64,000 nt of DNA from Myrica gale (lineage: Eukaryota; Streptophyta; Magnoliopsida; Fagales; Myricaceae), in contig OZ005617.1 in assembly GCA_963930655.1 (NCBI GenBank), positions 3,226,501-3,290,500 on the forward strand, in the 5' to 3' direction. The stretch's first letter is position 1; each line of letters starts with the position of its first letter. Below the pieces are notes generated by a model that saw only the letters and a list, made by a program, of their open reading frames with translations, ran no database searches and had not been told where the DNA came from. Position numbers and translations under genes: made by a program. This document shows, piece by piece, positions 62,490 to 64,000 of the stretch.

Positions 62490-63307
62490 AGAAAATTTAC
62501 AAATCACACACTAGGTTTTAGCGTCTTTTTAAAAAATTCACTGAGTTTTAAATTTTTTTTAAAAAGTTCACCGGATTTGTCATTTTTGAATCAAAACTCA
62601 CTTGACCCAACGCAACGTGACACGTGTCAATAAAATAAATATTTTTAAAAATAAAAATAAAAATAAATCTAAAATTAATTATAATATATAATTTATATAA
62701 TTTATTTTTTATTTTTAAAAACAAGGATCGCGATTCCTGATCCTTTCACGGTGGAGGGGGCCACACCCCGGCGTTGGTCTAGGGGTGGTTGCGGGATAGG
62801 GGAGGTCACCCAACCTCGAAAAGCCGGGGTGGAGGAGGGATTCCTTCTCCCTTCGTTGGCCGCCCAATTTTGGACGACCGTGGGTGAACCCCCTCCACCC
62901 GTCGACGTCTGCAAGGTGGTTGGGGGACCTCCCCCCATCCTACAACCACCACCCGGGGTGGAGGAGATCTCCCTCTAACAACCCAATTCTGGGCGACCAG
63001 AGGTGGAGGGGGATCCCCCTCCACTGTGAAAGATCGAGGTCCTCGATCTTTTATCTTAAAAAAATTATATTTTTATTAATTTAGATTTAATTACTTTTAG
63101 ATTTAATTTTTATTTTTTAAAAATATTTATGACTCGTGTCACATTGCAATTGGATGTGATGAATTTTTTATTAAACAGGTCTAACAAATTGGGTCTAGTA
63201 AGTTTTGGTACCAAAATGACAAACTCAATGAATTTTTAAATTTTTTTAAAACCCAATAATTTTTTTAAAAAGGTGATAAAACTTAATTTGTGATTTGTAA
63301 ATTATCC
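62490..63307. mobile_element. Mutator-type foldback element, 818 bp, perfect 9-bp TSD
   Basis: TAAATATTA lies on both sides (62481-62489 and 63308-63316). TIR ends are AGAAAATTTACAAATCACA and, in reverse complement, GGATAATTTACAAATCACA. The arms stay inverted-repeat-like for well over 100 bp. The core (about 62725-63050) is strikingly GC-rich, bounded by inverted ATCCTTTCACGGTGGAGGGG / ATCTTTCACAGTGGAGGGG, and contains GGTGG/CCACC blocks. No transposase frame; short ORFs in the core are low-complexity Pro/Gly. Non-autonomous MULE by TSD length and TIR. Confidence 0.85.
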
Positions 63308-63619
63308 TAAATATTAAAAAGGATAGAGATAGTTGTGTGGTTGACATGAACTCACATCGCACATGTAAAGTTGCTTATAAAAACGACTAATCAACTGTTC
63401 GAATTTGGAATTCACTGAAGAAAGCTACATTGCTTGACAATCATGAGATACTGTAAAAATACAACATATATATATATATATAAACAGAGAGAGAGAAGAA
63501 GATCCTCCGACCACCAAAAGTACTGTTCAAAATACAAAGAGCTGATTTCTTTAAAAAAATGGTTAAGCGTCCGTAAACACTAAACAGTAAAGGCATCTTC
63601 TAGTTGAAAGTGTCCTCGC

Positions 63620-63737
63620 GATAAGATATCGAGGAGTAATTAGTTGGGCCTTTGGTCATTGGATGACTCATTACTCGTGATAAGATATCGAGGAGTAATT
63701 AGTTGGGCCTTTGGTCATTGGATGACTCATTGCTCGA
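63620..63737. repeat. Tandem duplication, 59-bp unit x2
   Basis: GATAAGATATCGAGGAGTAA...GGATGACTCATT is present twice head to tail with almost no divergence. Confidence 0.9.
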
Positions 63738-63786
63738 GAACCGTTTGGCATGTTAGTAGTAATGGTTGAGCGGGGGTGGGGGCCCG

Positions 63787-63937
63787 GGCTGTGGGCCACC
63801 CTCACATAGCAAAAAGTAGAAAAATTCAAGACTGCCATCAAATCCGCAGGGCAGAGGTTTCGGCTGTGGGCCACCCTCACATAGCAAAAAGTAGAAAAAA
63901 TTCAAGACTGCCATCAAATCCGCAGGGCAGAGGTTTG
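63787..63937. repeat. Tandem duplication, 75-76-bp unit x2
   Basis: GGCTGTGGGCCACCCTCACA...GCAGGGCAGAGGTTT occurs twice. The second copy has one extra A in an A-run. It lies only 50 bp from the 59-bp duplication. Function unknown. Confidence 0.9.
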
Positions 63938-64000
63938 GGCGCTTGTCTGTGAGGGAAAGCCCCTGGTTTCTCTATTATTTTCTTTGGGGTAAAAAAAGCT

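Noticed and set aside
62702..63024. Pro/Gly-rich ORFs in the GC-rich core
   Set aside because: They are low-complexity readings of an inverted-repeat transposon core in several frames; no evidence of coding.

Overview
The window is nuclear DNA from a flowering plant. It has long AT-rich intergenic stretches full of short inverted-repeat transposons, multi-exon genes with GT..AG introns, and five plant protein families that can be read exon by exon. A eudicot, probably a woody rosid, fits best, but the species cannot be fixed from sequence alone. I see no operon, CRISPR array, rRNA or convincing tRNA, and no new multi-gene system. The unusual content is in transposon structure and a few broken or odd reading frames.

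Layout. 1-5200: AT-rich repeat country, with a perfect inverted repeat, a recent ~570-bp direct duplication, several MITEs and two tandem duplications. 5200-10250 (+): leader and eight coding exons of a GL3/EGL3-type bHLH regulator. 11335-11451 (-): a tRNA-type SINE with 13-bp target-site duplications (TSDs). 13877-19355 (-): a nearly complete L1-type LINE with 16-bp TSDs, poly-A tail, endonuclease/reverse transcriptase ORF2 and a damaged ORF1. 20245-23594 (-): GMP synthase, six exons. 24131-24451 (-): a stop-broken neprosin-domain remnant. 26934-30465 (-): a six-exon DUF4378/TRM-like protein, with 5' leader to about 31640. 32000-39500: MITEs and a gypsy-LTR-like block with a minisatellite. 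39670-43518 (+): plastid MurE homologue, five exons. 47285-49103 (+): an unrecognised intronless reading frame with 12-residue Gln/His/Asn-rich repeats, interrupted near its start. 49100-53400: MITEs. 53499-60611 (+): PA-domain signal peptide peptidase-like (SPPL) aspartic protease, 14 exons. 61000-64000: an 818-bp Mutator-type foldback element with perfect 9-bp TSDs and a GC-rich core, then two neighbouring tandem duplications.

The genes are unrelated housekeeping or regulatory genes: epidermal/flavonoid regulation, purine synthesis, a probable cytoskeletal protein, plastid transcription and intramembrane proteolysis. They share no pathway. Two otherwise intact genes (MurE and SPPL) each need a one-base correction in exonic A-rich sequence to read through, which suggests residual assembly indels, though real mutations are possible. 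All gene models come from reading splice sites and family motifs by eye; exon edges are predictions.
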